64,000 nucleotides of DNA from Chryseobacterium sp. G0186 (GTDB lineage Bacteria; Bacteroidota; Bacteroidia; Flavobacteriales; Weeksellaceae). The translations under genes and the position numbers were made by a program. Of the stretch, positions 51,901 through 63,300 are shown piece after piece (position 1 is the stretch's first letter; each line of letters opens with the position of its first letter). Location: assembly GCF_003815675.1 (NCBI RefSeq), contig NZ_CP033918.1, positions 2,480,001 through 2,544,000 of the forward strand, in the 5' to 3' direction. A model generated the notes under the pieces. That model was given only the letters and a program-made list of their open reading frames with translations. It did no database searches and was not told the origin of the DNA.

Positions 51901-53208
51901 TAGAACAGGGTGACCTTTCATCACGTTTTCCAGAATATCATAAACTACAGGTTCTTTTCTGTCGATAATTCTCTTTGCAGATTTTACTGTTTTTACAATT
52001 CCTCTTTCAATTAGTTTTCTAATGATGAACGGTTTGTAAAGTTCAGCTGCCATATCTTTAGGAATACCACATTCGTGAAGCTGCAAGTTTGGACCTACAA
52101 CAATTACCGAACGCGCAGAATAATCTACCCTTTTCCCTAGTAAGTTCTGACGGAAACGACCCTGCTTACCTTTCAATGAATCTGAAAGTGATTTCAATGG
52201 TCTGTTTGATTCAGATTTTACTGCAGAAGATTTTCTTGTATTATCAAATAGTGAATCTACTGATTCCTGAAGCATACGCTTCTCGTTTCTCAAGATTACT
52301 TCAGGAGCTTTAATCTCCAATAATCTCTTCAAACGGTTATTTCTGATAATTACTCTTCTATAAAGATCATTCAAGTCAGAAGTAGCGAAACGTCCTCCAT
52401 CCAATGGAACTAATGGTCTTAGTTCTGGTGGTATAACAGGAAGTACACGCATAATCATCCACTCTGGTCTGTTGATCATTCTTGTATTAGCACCTCTTAA
52501 TGCTTCTACAACGTTCAATCTTTTAAGAGCTTCAGTTCTTCTTTGCTTAGAACCTTCATTGTGAGCTTTGTGTCTTAAGTCGAAAGACAATGCATCAAGA
52601 TCAATTCTTTTTAATAGATCCTCTACGGCCTCAGCACCCATTCTGGCGATGAATTTGTTTGGATCAGAATCATCAAGATACTGGTTTTCTACAGGAAGAG
52701 TTTCCATGATGTCAAGGTACTCTTCTTCTGTAAGGAATTCCATGTTCTCGAAATCAGAACCGTCTAATTTCTTAGCAATACCTTGTTGAATCACTACATA
52801 TCTTTCGTAGTAGATGATCATATCTAATTTCTTAGAAGGTATTCCAAGAAGGTATCCGATTTTGTTTGGTAATGAACGGAAATACCAGATGTGTGCAATT
52901 GGAACTACAAGATTGATGTGCCCGATTCTCTCTCTTCTTACTTTTTTCTCAGTAACTTCTACTCCACAACGGTCACAAACGATTCCTTTGTAACGAATTC
53001 TCTTGTATTTACCACAAGCACATTCGTAATCCTTTACAGGACCAAAGATTTTCTCACAGAATAGCCCGTCTCTTTCAGGCTTGTGAGTTCTGTAGTTAAT
53101 AGTTTCCGGTTTTAAAACCTCTCCTCTTGAGTCCTGTAAAATAGACTCTGGTGAAGCTAAACCGATGGTTATTTTATTAAATCTACTTGATTTATTTTTA
53201 TTTGACAT
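48943..53208 (-). CDS. rpoC: RNA polymerase beta' subunit
   Basis: A 1421-residue protein. The N-terminal zinc ribbon is [20 protein letters not shown], the catalytic Mg2+ motif NADFDGD at residues 472-478 (D474, D476, D478), the bridge/trigger region around [22 protein letters not shown], and the second zinc site [13 protein letters not shown]. The length matches complete beta' subunits, and the sequence is unbroken. It catalyses phosphodiester bond formation in transcription. It lies 83 bp after rpoB and is cotranscribed with it. Confidence 0.98.
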   Translation of the reverse strand: MSNKNKSSRFNKITIGLASPESILQDSRGEVLKPETINYRTHKPERDGLFCEKIFGPVKDYECACGKYKRIRYKGIVCDRCGVEVTEKKVRRERIGHINLVVPIAHIWYFRSLPNKIGYLLGIPSKKLDMIIYYERYVVIQQGIAKKLDGSDFENMEFLTEEEYLDIMETLPVENQYLDDSDPNKFIARMGAEAVEDLLKRIDLDALSFDLRHKAHNEGSKQRRTEALKRLNVVEALRGANTRMINRPEWMIMRVLPVIPPELRPLVPLDGGRFATSDLNDLYRRVIIRNNRLKRLLEIKAPEVILRNEKRMLQESVDSLFDNTRKSSAVKSESNRPLKSLSDSLKGKQGRFRQNLLGKRVDYSARSVIVVGPNLQLHECGIPKDMAAELYKPFIIRKLIERGIVKTVKSAKRIIDRKEPVVYDILENVMKGHPVLLNRAPTLHRLGIQAFQPKMIEGKAIQLHPLVTTAFNADFDGDQMAVHLPLGPEAILEAQLLMLGSQNILNPANGSPITVPSQDMVLGLYFMTKELSSTEDMKVKGEGLAFYSPEEAEIAYAEGRVSLNAKVRCRLPIKEDGEIVTRLIETSVGRILFNQIVPKQSGYINELLTKKSLRNVIGKILADTDFPTTVKFLDAMKDLGYSNAFKGGLSFSLGDIVVPVEKKQMIATSIETVDEIRANYNMGLITDTERYNQVIDVWTNTNAGLTEMIMSRMKVDQGGFNSVYMMLDSGARGSKEQIRQLSGMRGLMAKPQKAGSTGAEIIENPILANFKEGLSILEYFISTHGARKGLADTALKTADAGYLTRRLVDVAQDVIVTEDDCGTLRGTEVTALKKNDEIVEKISERILGRVSLHNIYDPETDELIASADQVIIEELAKRIEQAGLEAVEVRSPLTCEAKKGICAKCYGRNLATGKVIHMGEAVGVIAAQSIGEPGTQLTLRTFHQGGTAGNVSENPSIVARRDGIVEMDEVRTITSEDENGNTAEVVVSRSTEFRLVADNESRTPLMVANVPYGSILSVKPGDKVKKGDTICRWDPYNAVIIAETSGKVEYEDIIQGISFQLEIDEQTGFEEKVISESRNKKAVPTLKVVDSKGVEQKAYNLPVGAHLMVNDGEKIKAGKVLIKIPRKSAKAGDITGGLPRVTELFEARNPSNPAVVTEIDGVVSYGKIKRGNRELIVEAKTGERKIYLVKLSNQILVQENDFVRAGSPLSDGSITPDDILRIKGPTAVQEYLVNEIQEVYRLQGVKIDDKHFEIIVRQMMTKVSIVDGGDTQFLEGALEHKYDFLEENNRVFGLKVVVDAGDSKEFSPGQMITARELRDENSKLRREDQSLVEVREALPATATPVLQGITRAALQTKSFMSAASFQETTKVLNEAAVAGKVDNLGGLKENVIVGHRIPAGTGLKEYQNVIVGSKKEFEDLN

Positions 53209-53291
53209 TTTTTAGATTTTAGATTTTGGATTAAAAATTTTGGATTATAAAATTCTGAATGGATTCAAAATTTAATAGACAAAATTTAAAA

Positions 53292-56200
53292 TTATTCCTC
53301 AAGTCTTACGTCAAGTCCAAGTCCTTGTAATTCATGAAGTAATACATTGAATGATTCCGGAATACCTGGTTCAGGCATAGATTCACCTTTTGCAATTGCT
53401 TCATAAGTTTTTGCTCTACCAATCACGTCATCCGACTTCACAGTCAGGATTTCTCTCAGGATATTGGATGCACCGAATGCTTCAAGTGCCCAAACCTCCA
53501 TCTCTCCGAATCTCTGACCCCCGAACTGAGCTTTACCTCCTAACGGCTGCTGAGTAATCAATGAGTAAGGTCCAATAGAACGTGCGTGCATCTTATCATC
53601 AACCATGTGTCCTAGTTTCAACATGTAAATGATACCTACTGTCGCAGCCTGAGTAAATCTTTCTCCGGTACCACCATCATAAAGGTGAGTGTGACCGAAT
53701 TTAGGAAGACCTGCTTTCTCTGTATATTCAGTAATCTGATCCAGAGTAGCCCCGTCAAAGATTGGTGTAGCGAACTTCATTCCCAGTTTCTGACCAGCCC
53801 ATCCAAGAACGGTTTCATAGATCTGACCGATGTTCATACGAGAAGGTACCCCTAGTGGATTCAATACGATATCTACCGGTGTTCCATCTTCTAAGAACGG
53901 CATGTCTTCTTCACGAACGATTCTTGAAACGATACCTTTGTTACCGTGACGTCCCGCCATCTTATCTCCTACATTCAGTTTACGTTTCTTAGCGATGTAA
54001 ACCTTAGCCAATTTCATGATACCTGCCGGAAGCTCATCTCCGATTGAAATTGCAAATTTCTCACGGTTTTTAACTCCTTGGATGTCGTTATATTTGATTT
54101 TGTAATTGTGAATTAATTGTTTAATCAATTCATTTTTGTCAGCGTCAACTGTCCAGTCTGCACCACTAACGTTTACATAATCTTCAACTGAAGTTAATAA
54201 CTTGTGAGTAAATTTCACACCTTTACCGATGATTTCTTCGTCAAGGTCATTTTGTACCCCTTGAGAAGTTTTACCGCTTACCAGTGTGTTTAATTTTTCA
54301 ATTAAAGTATTTCTCAACTCGTCAAATTTAGCCTTGTAAGTGTTTTCAATTTCTTCAAGTCTAAGTTTTTCTTCAGTTCTTTTCTTTTTGTCTTTAATGT
54401 TTCTAGAGAACAATTTCTTGTTGATAACAACTCCTCTTAATGAAGAGTCAGCTTTTAATGATGCATCTTTTACATCACCAGCTTTATCACCAAAGATTGC
54501 TCTAAGAAGTTTTTCTTCAGGAGTCGGATCAGATTCACCTTTTGGAGTAATTTTACCAATCATGATATCTCCAGGCTTCACTTCAGCACCGATTCTGATC
54601 ATACCGTTCTCGTCAAGATCTTTAGTAGCTTCTTCAGATACGTTTGGAATATCTGCTGTAAGCTCTTCCATACCTAACTTGGTATCACGAACTTCAAGAG
54701 AATACTCATCTACGTGGATTGAAGTAAACCAGTCTTCACGTACAACTTTTTCGTTGATTACGATTGCATCCTCGAAGTTGTACCCTTTCCAAGGCATGAA
54801 CGCTACCACTAAGTTTCTACCAAGAGCCAATTCTCCTTTTTCAGTAGCATAACCGTCGCAAAGTACCTGTCCTTTTTCCACTACATCACCTACTCTTACG
54901 TTTGGTCTTAGGGTAATTGTTGTACTCTGGTTAGTTTTTCTGAACTTAGTAAGTTTGTATGTTTTAGTAGCAGACTCGAATTGTACTAAATCTTCGTCTT
55001 CGCTTCTTTCATATTTAATAACGATTCTGTCAGCATCTACGTACTCTACAGTACCTGTACCTTCAGCGTTAATTAAGATTCTTGAATCTCTTGCAACCTG
55101 CTGCTCAAGCCCTGTACCAACGATTGGAGCCTGTGGCTTCAATAGAGGAACGGCCTGACGCATCATGTTAGATCCCATCAATGCACGGTTCGCATCATCA
55201 TGCTCCAGGAAAGGAATCAATGAAGCGGAAATACCTGAGATCTGGTTTGGAGCTACGTCGATAAGGTTCACCTGAGCAGGCTCCACTACCGGATAGTCAC
55301 CATCCAATCTTGCAATAATTCTGTCTGTTAAGAAGTCACCATTATCACTCAATTCAACGTTTGCCTGAGCAATTACTTTGTCTTCTTCGTCTTCAGCATT
55401 CAGATAAATAGGATCAGCGTTAAGATTAATCTTACTGTCTTCTACTTTTCTATATGGAGTTTCGATGAAACCAAGTCTGTTGATTTTAGCATAAATACCT
55501 AGAGATGAAATCAAACCGATGTTTGGTCCTTCCGGAGTTTCAATCGGACAAATTCTTCCGTAGTGAGTATGGTGAACGTCACGAACCTCGAAACCTGCTC
55601 TTTCTCTTGATAAACCACCAGGCCCTAGAGCAGAAAGTCTACGCTTGTGCGTGATCTCTGATAGCGGGTTGGTTTGGTCCATAAACTGAGAAAGCTGGTT
55701 GGTACCAAAGAATGAGTTAATTACAGATGTTAAAGTCTTAGCATTTACAAGGTCAAGCGGAGTAAAGATTTCGTTATCTCTAACGTTCATTCTTTCCTTG
55801 ATTGTTCTTGCAATTCTTGAAAGACCTACCCCGAACTGTCCTGCCAATTGCTCACCAACAGTTTTAATTCTTCTGTTTGATAAGTGGTCAATATCATCAA
55901 CCTCAGCTTTAGAGTTTACAAGCTCAATTAAGTGTCTTACAATTGCAATAATATCTTCTTTGGTAAGAACCTCAGTTGTAGTTGGGATATTAAGACCTAA
56001 CTTTTTGTTTAGTCTGTAACGTCCAACTTCACCTAGGGAGTATCTCTGCTCAGAGAAGAATAATTTTTCAATAATTCCTCTTGCCGTTTCCTCATCTGGT
56101 GGATCTGCGTTTCTTAACTGACGATAGATGTACTCTACTGCTTCTTTTTCAGAGTTCGTAGGGTCTTTTTGTAATGTATTCTGGATGATAGAGAATTCAT

Positions 56201-57113
56201 TTGCATTTTCTTTGTGAATCAAGATAGATTTCACACCTGCATCAAGAATAAGATCTAAATGTTCTTTTTCAAGAATAGTTTCTCTGTCTAAGATGATTTC
56301 GTTTCTTTCAATAGAAACTACTTCACCTGTATCTTCATCTACGAAATCTTCGAACCAAGTGTTCAATACTCTCGCAGCCAATGTTCTCCCCTCTACTTTT
56401 TTAAGGGCAGCTTTAGAAACTTTCACTTCTTCAGCAAGGTCGAAGATCTGAAGGATATCCTTATCAGACTCGTACCCGATAGCTCTTAATAAAGTTGTTA
56501 ATGGTAACTTTTTCTTACGGTCGATATACGCATACATTACGCTGTTGATATCGGTTGTAAATTCCATCCAAGATCCTTTGAAAGGAATAATTCTTGAATA
56601 GTAAAGTTTGGTTCCGTTCGCGTGGTAAGTCTGTCCGAAGAATACACCAGGTGAACGGTGAAGCTGCGTAACAATAACTCTTTCTGCACCATTGATGATG
56701 AAAGATCCACTTGGCGTCATATAAGGAACCGGACCTAAATATACATCCTGAACCACTGTTTGGAAATCTTCATGTTCCGGGTCAGTACAGTACAATTTAA
56801 GTCTTGCTTTTAGAGGAACTGAATAAGTCAGACCTCTTTCCACACATTCATCGATTGAATAACGTGGAGAATCTACCAGATAGTCCAAGAATTCCAATAC
56901 GAATTGATTTCTAGAATCCGTAATTGGGAAGTTCTCCTGGAAAGTCTTGTAAAGAGCTTCTGTCTTTCTGGCTTCAGGAAGTGTATCAAGCTGGAAAAAT
57001 TCTCTGAAAGACTCTATTTGGATATCCAAGAAGTCTGGAGTGATAATTTTTCCTTTCGCTGATGAGAAATTAATTCTCGGATTTCCTTGAGTTGTTGATT
57101 TTGTTTTACTCAT
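53292..57113 (-). CDS. rpoB: RNA polymerase beta subunit
   Basis: A 1273-residue protein. The rifampicin-binding region [33 protein letters not shown] keeps D479, H489 and S494 (E. coli D516, H526, S531), so no common resistance substitution is seen there; T481 replaces the Asn at E. coli 518. The C-terminal region includes GKGVKFT and [12 protein letters not shown]. No rplL gene lies upstream. The operon has its own promoter and a leader of about 330 nt. Confidence 0.98.
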   Translation of the reverse strand: MSKTKSTTQGNPRINFSSAKGKIITPDFLDIQIESFREFFQLDTLPEARKTEALYKTFQENFPITDSRNQFVLEFLDYLVDSPRYSIDECVERGLTYSVPLKARLKLYCTDPEHEDFQTVVQDVYLGPVPYMTPSGSFIINGAERVIVTQLHRSPGVFFGQTYHANGTKLYYSRIIPFKGSWMEFTTDINSVMYAYIDRKKKLPLTTLLRAIGYESDKDILQIFDLAEEVKVSKAALKKVEGRTLAARVLNTWFEDFVDEDTGEVVSIERNEIILDRETILEKEHLDLILDAGVKSILIHKENANEFSIIQNTLQKDPTNSEKEAVEYIYRQLRNADPPDEETARGIIEKLFFSEQRYSLGEVGRYRLNKKLGLNIPTTTEVLTKEDIIAIVRHLIELVNSKAEVDDIDHLSNRRIKTVGEQLAGQFGVGLSRIARTIKERMNVRDNEIFTPLDLVNAKTLTSVINSFFGTNQLSQFMDQTNPLSEITHKRRLSALGPGGLSRERAGFEVRDVHHTHYGRICPIETPEGPNIGLISSLGIYAKINRLGFIETPYRKVEDSKINLNADPIYLNAEDEEDKVIAQANVELSDNGDFLTDRIIARLDGDYPVVEPAQVNLIDVAPNQISGISASLIPFLEHDDANRALMGSNMMRQAVPLLKPQAPIVGTGLEQQVARDSRILINAEGTGTVEYVDADRIVIKYERSEDEDLVQFESATKTYKLTKFRKTNQSTTITLRPNVRVGDVVEKGQVLCDGYATEKGELALGRNLVVAFMPWKGYNFEDAIVINEKVVREDWFTSIHVDEYSLEVRDTKLGMEELTADIPNVSEEATKDLDENGMIRIGAEVKPGDIMIGKITPKGESDPTPEEKLLRAIFGDKAGDVKDASLKADSSLRGVVINKKLFSRNIKDKKKRTEEKLRLEEIENTYKAKFDELRNTLIEKLNTLVSGKTSQGVQNDLDEEIIGKGVKFTHKLLTSVEDYVNVSGADWTVDADKNELIKQLIHNYKIKYNDIQGVKNREKFAISIGDELPAGIMKLAKVYIAKKRKLNVGDKMAGRHGNKGIVSRIVREEDMPFLEDGTPVDIVLNPLGVPSRMNIGQIYETVLGWAGQKLGMKFATPIFDGATLDQITEYTEKAGLPKFGHTHLYDGGTGERFTQAATVGIIYMLKLGHMVDDKMHARSIGPYSLITQQPLGGKAQFGGQRFGEMEVWALEAFGASNILREILTVKSDDVIGRAKTYEAIAKGESMPEPGIPESFNVLLHELQGLGLDVRLEE

Positions 57114-57451
57114 AAAACTTTTAAGAAAGGGTTAAAAAATATTTTGATTCATTAAAAAATATCAGGAGAGAAAAAGGTAAAAAGGCAATAAAAAAAGAAA
57201 AAGTAAAGAAAATTTTGGCGCAATTATCGGTCTTTGTTCTTATTTCTATATTCTTTAGATCTTTTATCTGATTCCTAACTGCAACACTGGTATATCTTTT
57301 CACAGCGTAATGCAAAATATTTTTATTACTTTTGAGGCAGGATTACCGCAATATCTATACATACGAAATCCCTTTCATGTTCTACACAATGAAAGAGTTG
57401 ATTTTCAGTATTTTATAAATTTACAAACAATTTTTCGCGCCAAAAGAGGGG

Positions 57452-57483
57452 CAAAGATACAAAAAATCATCTACAATAACAAA
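57452..57483 (-). promoter_or_regulatory. Promoter of the rpoBC operon
   Basis: On the minus strand TTTG (complement of 57480-57483), 20 nt, and TATCTTTG (complement of 57452-57459) match the Bacteroidetes consensus. Transcription would start near 57445, giving a leader of about 330 nt before rpoB. The remaining leader (57114-57451) has no convincing gene; the 64-codon ORF at 57121-57315 looks like chance. Confidence 0.75.
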
Positions 57484-57484
57484 T

Positions 57485-57510
57485 AAAAACCACCTCAAAA
57501 TGAAGTGGTT
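57485..57510 (-). terminator. Terminator of the surface-protein gene
   Basis: The minus-strand hairpin AACCACTTC-ATTTT-GAGGTGGTT and U-tract TTTTATTT overlap the -33 element of the rpoB promoter. Confidence 0.75.
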
Positions 57511-57539
57511 AAATATTTAAAGATAAGTTCTGTTCTAAT

Positions 57540-58073
57540 TTATTGTTTCCAAAAAGTCCAGACACTTCCATTAAAAACGGCTAGAAGCTTTGTTGCAGTG
57601 TCATAAACCATCATTCCAGGTGCCGGATTAATAATGTTTGTCTGAGGATTAGCAACTTTAGGAAGCACCATTGCTTTATTAGTATCCTCCAATACAAGAA
57701 CTCCCGGTGTTGATGTCAACGTCCCAATAGCAACTTTAGCTGTAGAGGTTTCTGTTGCAGCATTCTGAATCACTGCCCCATCTATGGTTGTAAGTGGATC
57801 AACGGTTGTTCCTGATGTATTTACGGAAAGATCCTTCCATCCTGAAGCATATTTCACTTTTACCTTTTTATCAGCAAGATCATATGCCATAGTCCCGTTA
57901 ATTGCTCCTGTGACAGAAGCCACATTGGTTACCCATGGTAATATCAAACCTCTGTTACCAGCTCCAAAATCAAGAGATACAGACTGAGACGCAACAGATG
58001 TTTTCCCAATAGCAACCTGAGCGTTAACAGCAAAAGAGAATAAAATAAAACTGATTAATATACTATTTTTCAT
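57540..58073 (-). CDS. Secreted protein with repeated GMMVYD-type C-terminal motif
   Basis: A 177-residue protein from ATG 58073 (MKNSILISFILFSFAVNAQ); the longer frame to 58145 lacks a signal. It contains two copies of a repeated motif: GLILPWV ... GTMAYDLADKKVKVKYASGWKDL and AMVLPKV ... GMMVYDTATKLLAVFNGSVWTFWK. The same pattern is at the C terminus of the next gene and of the YadA-like gene. No T9SS type A CTD is seen. It starts 13 bp after the DUF11 gene and so is probably cotranscribed with it. The function is unknown. Confidence 0.75.
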   Translation of the reverse strand: MKNSILISFILFSFAVNAQVAIGKTSVASQSVSLDFGAGNRGLILPWVTNVASVTGAINGTMAYDLADKKVKVKYASGWKDLSVNTSGTTVDPLTTIDGAVIQNAATETSTAKVAIGTLTSTPGVLVLEDTNKAMVLPKVANPQTNIINPAPGMMVYDTATKLLAVFNGSVWTFWKQ

Positions 58074-58086
58074 AATTTTCAATTGA

Positions 58087-60483
58087 TTAGTTAACATCCG
58101 GACAAGTTTGAGTATTAAAACATTTCCATCCGCCAGGAGTACCATCTGTATTCACCTGAAGGCAATCGGAAGTTATATTATAGACCATCATCCCCTCAAC
58201 CAGGTTAGCTGCAGGAATTAAGGATATCTGTAATGTAGTAAGCCTGTTTATAACGAAACCTTTAGTTTTAGCTTCCAGCGCCATCCATCCTCCTTTTCTC
58301 ACCATAGGCCAATTGGCACCACCTGTTCCGGCTCTATTCAGGGCAGTAATTCCTTGGTTGGTATTCAGAACTGTTCCTGCAGTTACAGATGGCTTATAAC
58401 AAAGACAAGCATTAACAGCAGCATTCTGAGATGAGCCTATTCCTTGTCCCTGATCTCCTCCTATATCAGCTGTTCCCCCTGAATTAACAAGTTGCGGTAC
58501 CCCCTGGACATCTACAGGAACAGGTATTGATCCATTGGCATTGATTTGTTGCAGCTTCACATTTTCATCCCCTTCAAGAGAATCAAAGCATCCGTCGTTA
58601 TCTGAATCCAAATCTAAATGATTAGGAACTCCATCTCCATCAGTATCACAAGTAAATGCCAATACTGAAATATTATCTAAAGACCAGTCGTCAGTTCCGT
58701 TGGTAGACCTGAAAATAAGTGTGGAGGCATCCGGAATAGGTCCATTAGGAATATTTAATGTAAATGTTCGCGTAGTAAACCCTGTCTGATTGGCCGTAGT
58801 GAAAGGTGCAAAGGTAGAGGTAGCCCCGTTACTCAATGCAATGGTAACATTATTCACCGCAGTATTCCTTGTTGTACTATTACTAATGGTTGCATAAACA
58901 GTGCCGTTCAGTATGATCTGCAAACTTGCCGTAGATCCGGCAGCATTACTTCCATCCTGTGCTCCTAAAGTAAGGGTAAGAGGAATAAAATTATTGGTGT
59001 ACGTTAAGTTATTTAAAACCTGAGAAGCATCTTTATTGGAAGCATTATCTGTAGTGATGTTTATATCAGTTCCACTTGACACCCATTCCGGAGCCAAGGT
59101 CCAGCCATTAGCATTTCCAGTAAATGTCCCGTTTGTTACTATTTCATTTCCAGGACATTCAACATTATCAAGAATACCGTCATTATCATCATCAAGATCT
59201 GAAGAGTTTGCAATACCATCTCCATCCCTGTCAGCAGTAGTCACTCTTACGCTAGCTGTATTATCCGAAGTATCGGGGTCATTTAAATCACCTGCAATGG
59301 TTGCTGTATTTAAATAAGTCCCCCCTGCACTCACCGTAGCCGTCACTGTAAGGGTTGCACTTGCTCCGGCATTCAGGCCTCCAATCGTCCAGACTCCTGT
59401 GGAGCTATTATATGAACCTACAGATGGTGTAGCACTCACAAATGTTAATCCAGCAGGAAGCAGATCATTCACAACCACCCCGGTATTATTAGAAGCTCCG
59501 GTATTAGTAGCTGTAACTGTGAAAACAACATTATTCCCCGTTGCCGGAGAGGCATTATTTACAGTTTTCGTTACATTTAAGTTAGACTCCTGCACTGTAA
59601 ATCCAAGCATATAGCCGTCTCCACCCAAATTTGCTGTTCCATGCCAGTTAGTACCGGTATTAGCAGCCGCTCCTCGTGTATACACTCTCAATACCAAAGT
59701 AGTGATTCCTGTTCCGGCAACCTGTACCGTTCCTCTTGAAACATTTGCTACCGTACCATCAGGTGTAGTTGCAGAGTTTAATATCTGCGTTGAAGTGACA
59801 TTTAAAAGTGCTGATCCTGAAATTTTAGAAAAGGTTACAGGGACGTTAGATGACACATAATCAAATTCCGCAGAATAGGTCTGCCCGCCTGACGTTCCTC
59901 CCAATGCATTCACCTGTAAATACGGATTATTCACGGGTCTGCTAAAGGTAATGGTCATGTCCGCCATCTGCCATCTTTGGTTAGTTGCTCTGGCAGCTGT
60001 ACTTAATGGCTGAACATTGGTAAAAAGATTAATAGCCCTGTTCACTGTAACATCAATCCCATTCCCTACTGATGCACCACTACTCGTAAAAGGAGTACTC
60101 ACAGTTGTATTCCCAAAAGAGTTCATTAATGTTAAGATCGGTTCTCCCGTATACCCCATTAATACAGCACCATTATACCCTGCAAAATTCGTTTGGGTAT
60201 ACTGTTGATTACTCAAAGTAAAGGTAACATTTAGAGGAGTGGGATTTGCATAGGTAGCAAAAGTATTCCCTGTAGGATTATTCGTATTATTCCTCAACCT
60301 GATAGTAGTTAATCCTACTGAGTTGGTAACATTCGCTGTGGGGTTACCATCCCCATCAGCCATTTCTAAAGAAGCATTTTGTGCTTTCAAATAGAACACT
60401 GAAAAAAGTCCTATTATTAAGACTAATTTCTTTTGAATCCGAAATTTTAGATTCCCAGATAAGTTAAAATAGTTTAATTTCAT
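58087..60483 (-). CDS. Large secreted protein with DUF11 and thrombospondin-3-like repeats
   Basis: A 798-residue protein with a long signal peptide. Following an N-terminal region of about 300 residues comes a DUF11 repeat domain ([29 protein letters not shown] to NTASVRV), then Asp-rich calcium-binding repeats ([22 protein letters not shown] and [20 protein letters not shown]). The C terminus has the repeated motif ([18 protein letters not shown]...GGWKCF). Such proteins are adhesin or matrix components. An inverted repeat overlaps the putative promoter. Confidence 0.85.
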   Translation of the reverse strand: MKLNYFNLSGNLKFRIQKKLVLIIGLFSVFYLKAQNASLEMADGDGNPTANVTNSVGLTTIRLRNNTNNPTGNTFATYANPTPLNVTFTLSNQQYTQTNFAGYNGAVLMGYTGEPILTLMNSFGNTTVSTPFTSSGASVGNGIDVTVNRAINLFTNVQPLSTAARATNQRWQMADMTITFSRPVNNPYLQVNALGGTSGGQTYSAEFDYVSSNVPVTFSKISGSALLNVTSTQILNSATTPDGTVANVSRGTVQVAGTGITTLVLRVYTRGAAANTGTNWHGTANLGGDGYMLGFTVQESNLNVTKTVNNASPATGNNVVFTVTATNTGASNNTGVVVNDLLPAGLTFVSATPSVGSYNSSTGVWTIGGLNAGASATLTVTATVSAGGTYLNTATIAGDLNDPDTSDNTASVRVTTADRDGDGIANSSDLDDDNDGILDNVECPGNEIVTNGTFTGNANGWTLAPEWVSSGTDINITTDNASNKDASQVLNNLTYTNNFIPLTLTLGAQDGSNAAGSTASLQIILNGTVYATISNSTTRNTAVNNVTIALSNGATSTFAPFTTANQTGFTTRTFTLNIPNGPIPDASTLIFRSTNGTDDWSLDNISVLAFTCDTDGDGVPNHLDLDSDNDGCFDSLEGDENVKLQQINANGSIPVPVDVQGVPQLVNSGGTADIGGDQGQGIGSSQNAAVNACLCYKPSVTAGTVLNTNQGITALNRAGTGGANWPMVRKGGWMALEAKTKGFVINRLTTLQISLIPAANLVEGMMVYNITSDCLQVNTDGTPGGWKCFNTQTCPDVN

Positions 60484-60516
60484 AATTTTTTTACATCAAA
60501 ATTCAATATTAAAATT

Positions 60517-60563
60517 AATGATTATATATTGCTTTTTTGCAAAAATATTAATATATAATCATT
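60517..60563 (-). promoter_or_regulatory. Promoter with 14-bp inverted repeat upstream of the DUF11 gene
   Basis: AATGATTATATATT at 60517-60530 and its exact complement at 60550-60563 flank a 19-nt spacer that contains a minus-strand -7 element TATTTTTG (complement of 60540-60547). The start codon (60483) lies 34 bp downstream. It is a candidate operator. The upstream spacing for a -33 element is not clear. Confidence 0.45.
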
Positions 60564-60617
60564 TATCTATAAAAAAAACACCACAAAATTCTCTATCAGG
60601 AACAACTTAAAACACAA

Positions 60618-60644
60618 GAAAGACCGTTCAAACGAACGGTCTTT
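60618..60644 (-). terminator. Terminator of the 865-aa gene
   Basis: The perfect hairpin AAAGACCGTTC-GTTT-GAACGGTCTTT reads on the minus strand and follows the surface-protein gene. Confidence 0.8.
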
Positions 60645-60671
60645 CCTTTATTAATCAGATAAGTATATTAC

Positions 60672-63269
60672 TTATTTCACAATTACCTTATAAGATTTTA
60701 TAGTTGATTTAGTTTCAATTTTAATAATATAAATTCCTGCAGGTAATGAAGAGGTATTCACTCCTGTACGTGCATTGAATTTATCTGTTTTAACTACTTG
60801 CCCCTGAGCTGAGAATAAAGTATAAACACCCTCCTCTGAAGCAGAAATCATAAGGTTTTCTCCAGATTTTACCGGATTTGGATATACTTTAATATCATTG
60901 GCAACATTGGTGATCTCCGAAGTTTTTGTAATTTTTTCAGAGCCCATAGTTCCATTTTTCAACAAAGTAGCATAAGGTGAAAGTGGAGAACCTGGAGCGC
61001 CTCTCTTCACCAGATCCGTATCTACTACAGCCTGAATACCATCTTTGTCCTTATCATCAATAGTAGAAATAAATCCACCTCCCATTACATCAAGGTTTTC
61101 TTTTCCTATTTTATACAGATCAAAGTCAGTACCATTGGATTTTAAATCAAGGAAGTCTGGCTTATCATCTCCGTCTGTATTTTTGATTGGGTACTTCATT
61201 ACTCCGGAATCAGGAGAGGTCTCAAGGATATCTGCAATACCATTTTTACCTACCGGAACATCAAGATCTATGATACCATTCCGGTCTTTATCAATCTGAC
61301 TGATAACAGATTCTGGAATACCAGATTCAAACAGGTCTAAAATACCATCGTTGTCAGAATCAAGGTCAAGATAGTTTGGAATTCCATCTCCCAACACAGG
61401 CGTCAATAATATATCACCCTCAGTGTCATCATCCTCAAACTTACCCGTTTTATTGAAATCTTCAATAGCATCAGGAATACCATCATTATCAGAATCCATA
61501 TCACAAGCATCTACAATACCATCTCCATCTGTATCCAGTACAGGTGATTTGTCATTCAGTCCAGTACAGTTTTCTGCACAATCAGGTATCCCGTTACCAT
61601 TTGTATCTATATTATCATCTCCTCCAGGGCAACGGTCGAAGCAGTTCGGAACCCCGTCATTATCATCATCCATGCTCGCAAATGCGTTATAGACCTGATA
61701 TTGTCGGAATAAATTGAGGGATAGTAATGAACTAAAAATAATTTTTATACGGTTAAATGGTTTAGTGGATTTACCTCCCACATAATATCTTTTTGAAGTA
61801 CCGTTAAGGAGCTCTCCTGCCAAGAGACTTCCGGAAATAAATGTATCTGTTTTGGTATTCCCATTGTAAAGTTCTACTGTTATTCCATCCAGAATACCTA
61901 TTGAGAGCAAGCCTGAAGTTTTTTCAATTGTAAATCCTGCCACTGTATTGGCCGGAAGCAAGGCATTGGCACCAACTGTTAAAAAGGCAGGAGTAAGAAA
62001 GCTATGTGCTGCCGGTAAGGTAACTGTAGCAAAATTAGACTGATTACTATCAACTACCAGTCCAGGATTTTCAACTTTAGGGACTAAAAGTCCTAATAAT
62101 CCGCGACCAGAAGTCCACCAGCCTCCTCTGACCCAATCGCCAGATATAGCAGAGCCACTTGTCTGAATTTTATCATCACATTCACAATTTACCACAGACT
62201 CTTCGAAGGCATAATACACTCTTAATGTTCCTACATCTACTCCAATGGTCTGGTTAACTCTAAGCCGTATTTCATTAAATGGTTTTGTAGTAGCAATACT
62301 TACTTTTTGCTTTCCTGATCCGTAACTGATCAGTTTGATATTCAGTAAACCACCTCCATTGAATAACGTTTGTGAATCCTGAAGCTGGCCAAATAGATAA
62401 GTTTCTATTGTAACATTCTTTAAAAGCTCAGCACTTAATAATTTCCCCTGACCATCTGGTGCTATTACAAATCCTGCTTTATTTCCCGAAGGGTATACCT
62501 GATTTTTATCCATCACTCCTACAGAAACTGAAGAAAGCACTCCCGCCGGAAAGATTATGGAACCGTAAGAATTCTTATCTCCGTCACCTATTCTTTCTCG
62601 GTTCTGAACAAAAGAAAGCGGAGAAAGAAGTGTATTGGTTACTGAAATGTTCCCATCAACTCCACTTCCTGCAATAACATCATCACAAACATTGTTATTA
62701 TCCGTAGGAATCTTGGAGGGGTCAAACGCAAATGCATAATACACTCTCATTGAGCTGAAAACAGAAAGTACATTTGTTTGGTAAAGTCTTACTTCATCAA
62801 ACTCTTTTGTGGTCTTCAAATGAAGAAAGGTTCTGTTCTTAGATCCCCCCAATAACGGCACCGAAAGCAGCGTATTGGTTGTAGAAGTTTCCTGGCGGAC
62901 ACCATTTTTATATGTCTCGATTCTCAATGAACTTAACAGCTCTATAGTAAGCAAACCTGCTCCAAGGTCTACGTTAAATCCTGTAATATATCCTGCAGGA
63001 TATGTTATATTCTTGTTCTTTACAGATATCCCGTTTCCACTTATCAATGAAGCAAAATTCGCCATACTTACATTATTGTCCAGATCTGCATCAATAACCG
63101 GATTCATACTTCCGTTATAACAGGCAAGACAAATCCCTGAATTATTTACAGGGCTGGCTTCTACTCCCATACCACGTATGGGCTCGTAACCTTTTTGTCC
63201 AAATACTACTGATGATATCATAAAAGTCATGAGTATCCCAGCTAATTTCTCGAATAATTTTTTTGTCAT
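60672..63269 (-). CDS. Large secreted protein with triplicated domain, thrombospondin-3-like repeats and T9SS domain
   Basis: An 865-residue protein with signal peptide ending near VVFGQ. Residues about 47-183, 195-355 and 363-530 are three related modules, each with an AGF-x-(V/I), LLS-x-(E/G)(L/I)L, (I/V)-E-(T/L)Y core and a (TTK/STK)(P/E)F(N/D)(E/R)(V/I) segment, then a strand ending in YYAF or YNAF. An Asp-rich calcium-binding region (about 533-745, DDDNDGVPNCFDRCPGGDDN and further repeats) follows, and the last 75 residues are a T9SS type A CTD (IKVYPNPVKSGENL...LPAGIYIIKIE). A surface matrix or adhesion role is likely. Confidence 0.86.
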   Translation of the reverse strand: MTKKLFEKLAGILMTFMISSVVFGQKGYEPIRGMGVEASPVNNSGICLACYNGSMNPVIDADLDNNVSMANFASLISGNGISVKNKNITYPAGYITGFNVDLGAGLLTIELLSSLRIETYKNGVRQETSTTNTLLSVPLLGGSKNRTFLHLKTTKEFDEVRLYQTNVLSVFSSMRVYYAFAFDPSKIPTDNNNVCDDVIAGSGVDGNISVTNTLLSPLSFVQNRERIGDGDKNSYGSIIFPAGVLSSVSVGVMDKNQVYPSGNKAGFVIAPDGQGKLLSAELLKNVTIETYLFGQLQDSQTLFNGGGLLNIKLISYGSGKQKVSIATTKPFNEIRLRVNQTIGVDVGTLRVYYAFEESVVNCECDDKIQTSGSAISGDWVRGGWWTSGRGLLGLLVPKVENPGLVVDSNQSNFATVTLPAAHSFLTPAFLTVGANALLPANTVAGFTIEKTSGLLSIGILDGITVELYNGNTKTDTFISGSLLAGELLNGTSKRYYVGGKSTKPFNRIKIIFSSLLSLNLFRQYQVYNAFASMDDDNDGVPNCFDRCPGGDDNIDTNGNGIPDCAENCTGLNDKSPVLDTDGDGIVDACDMDSDNDGIPDAIEDFNKTGKFEDDDTEGDILLTPVLGDGIPNYLDLDSDNDGILDLFESGIPESVISQIDKDRNGIIDLDVPVGKNGIADILETSPDSGVMKYPIKNTDGDDKPDFLDLKSNGTDFDLYKIGKENLDVMGGGFISTIDDKDKDGIQAVVDTDLVKRGAPGSPLSPYATLLKNGTMGSEKITKTSEITNVANDIKVYPNPVKSGENLMISASEEGVYTLFSAQGQVVKTDKFNARTGVNTSSLPAGIYIIKIETKSTIKSYKVIVK

Positions 63270-63300
63270 TTTTTTTGTTTTTTATAAGGATTTGTATTTT

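Noticed and set aside
54340..54852. 170-residue ORF antisense to rpoB
   Set aside because: Low-complexity Ser-rich shadow of the rpoB frame.
57121..57315. 64-residue ORF in the rpoB leader
   Set aside because: It lies inside a leader region, has a hydrophobic but unstructured sequence, and no homologue is recognised.
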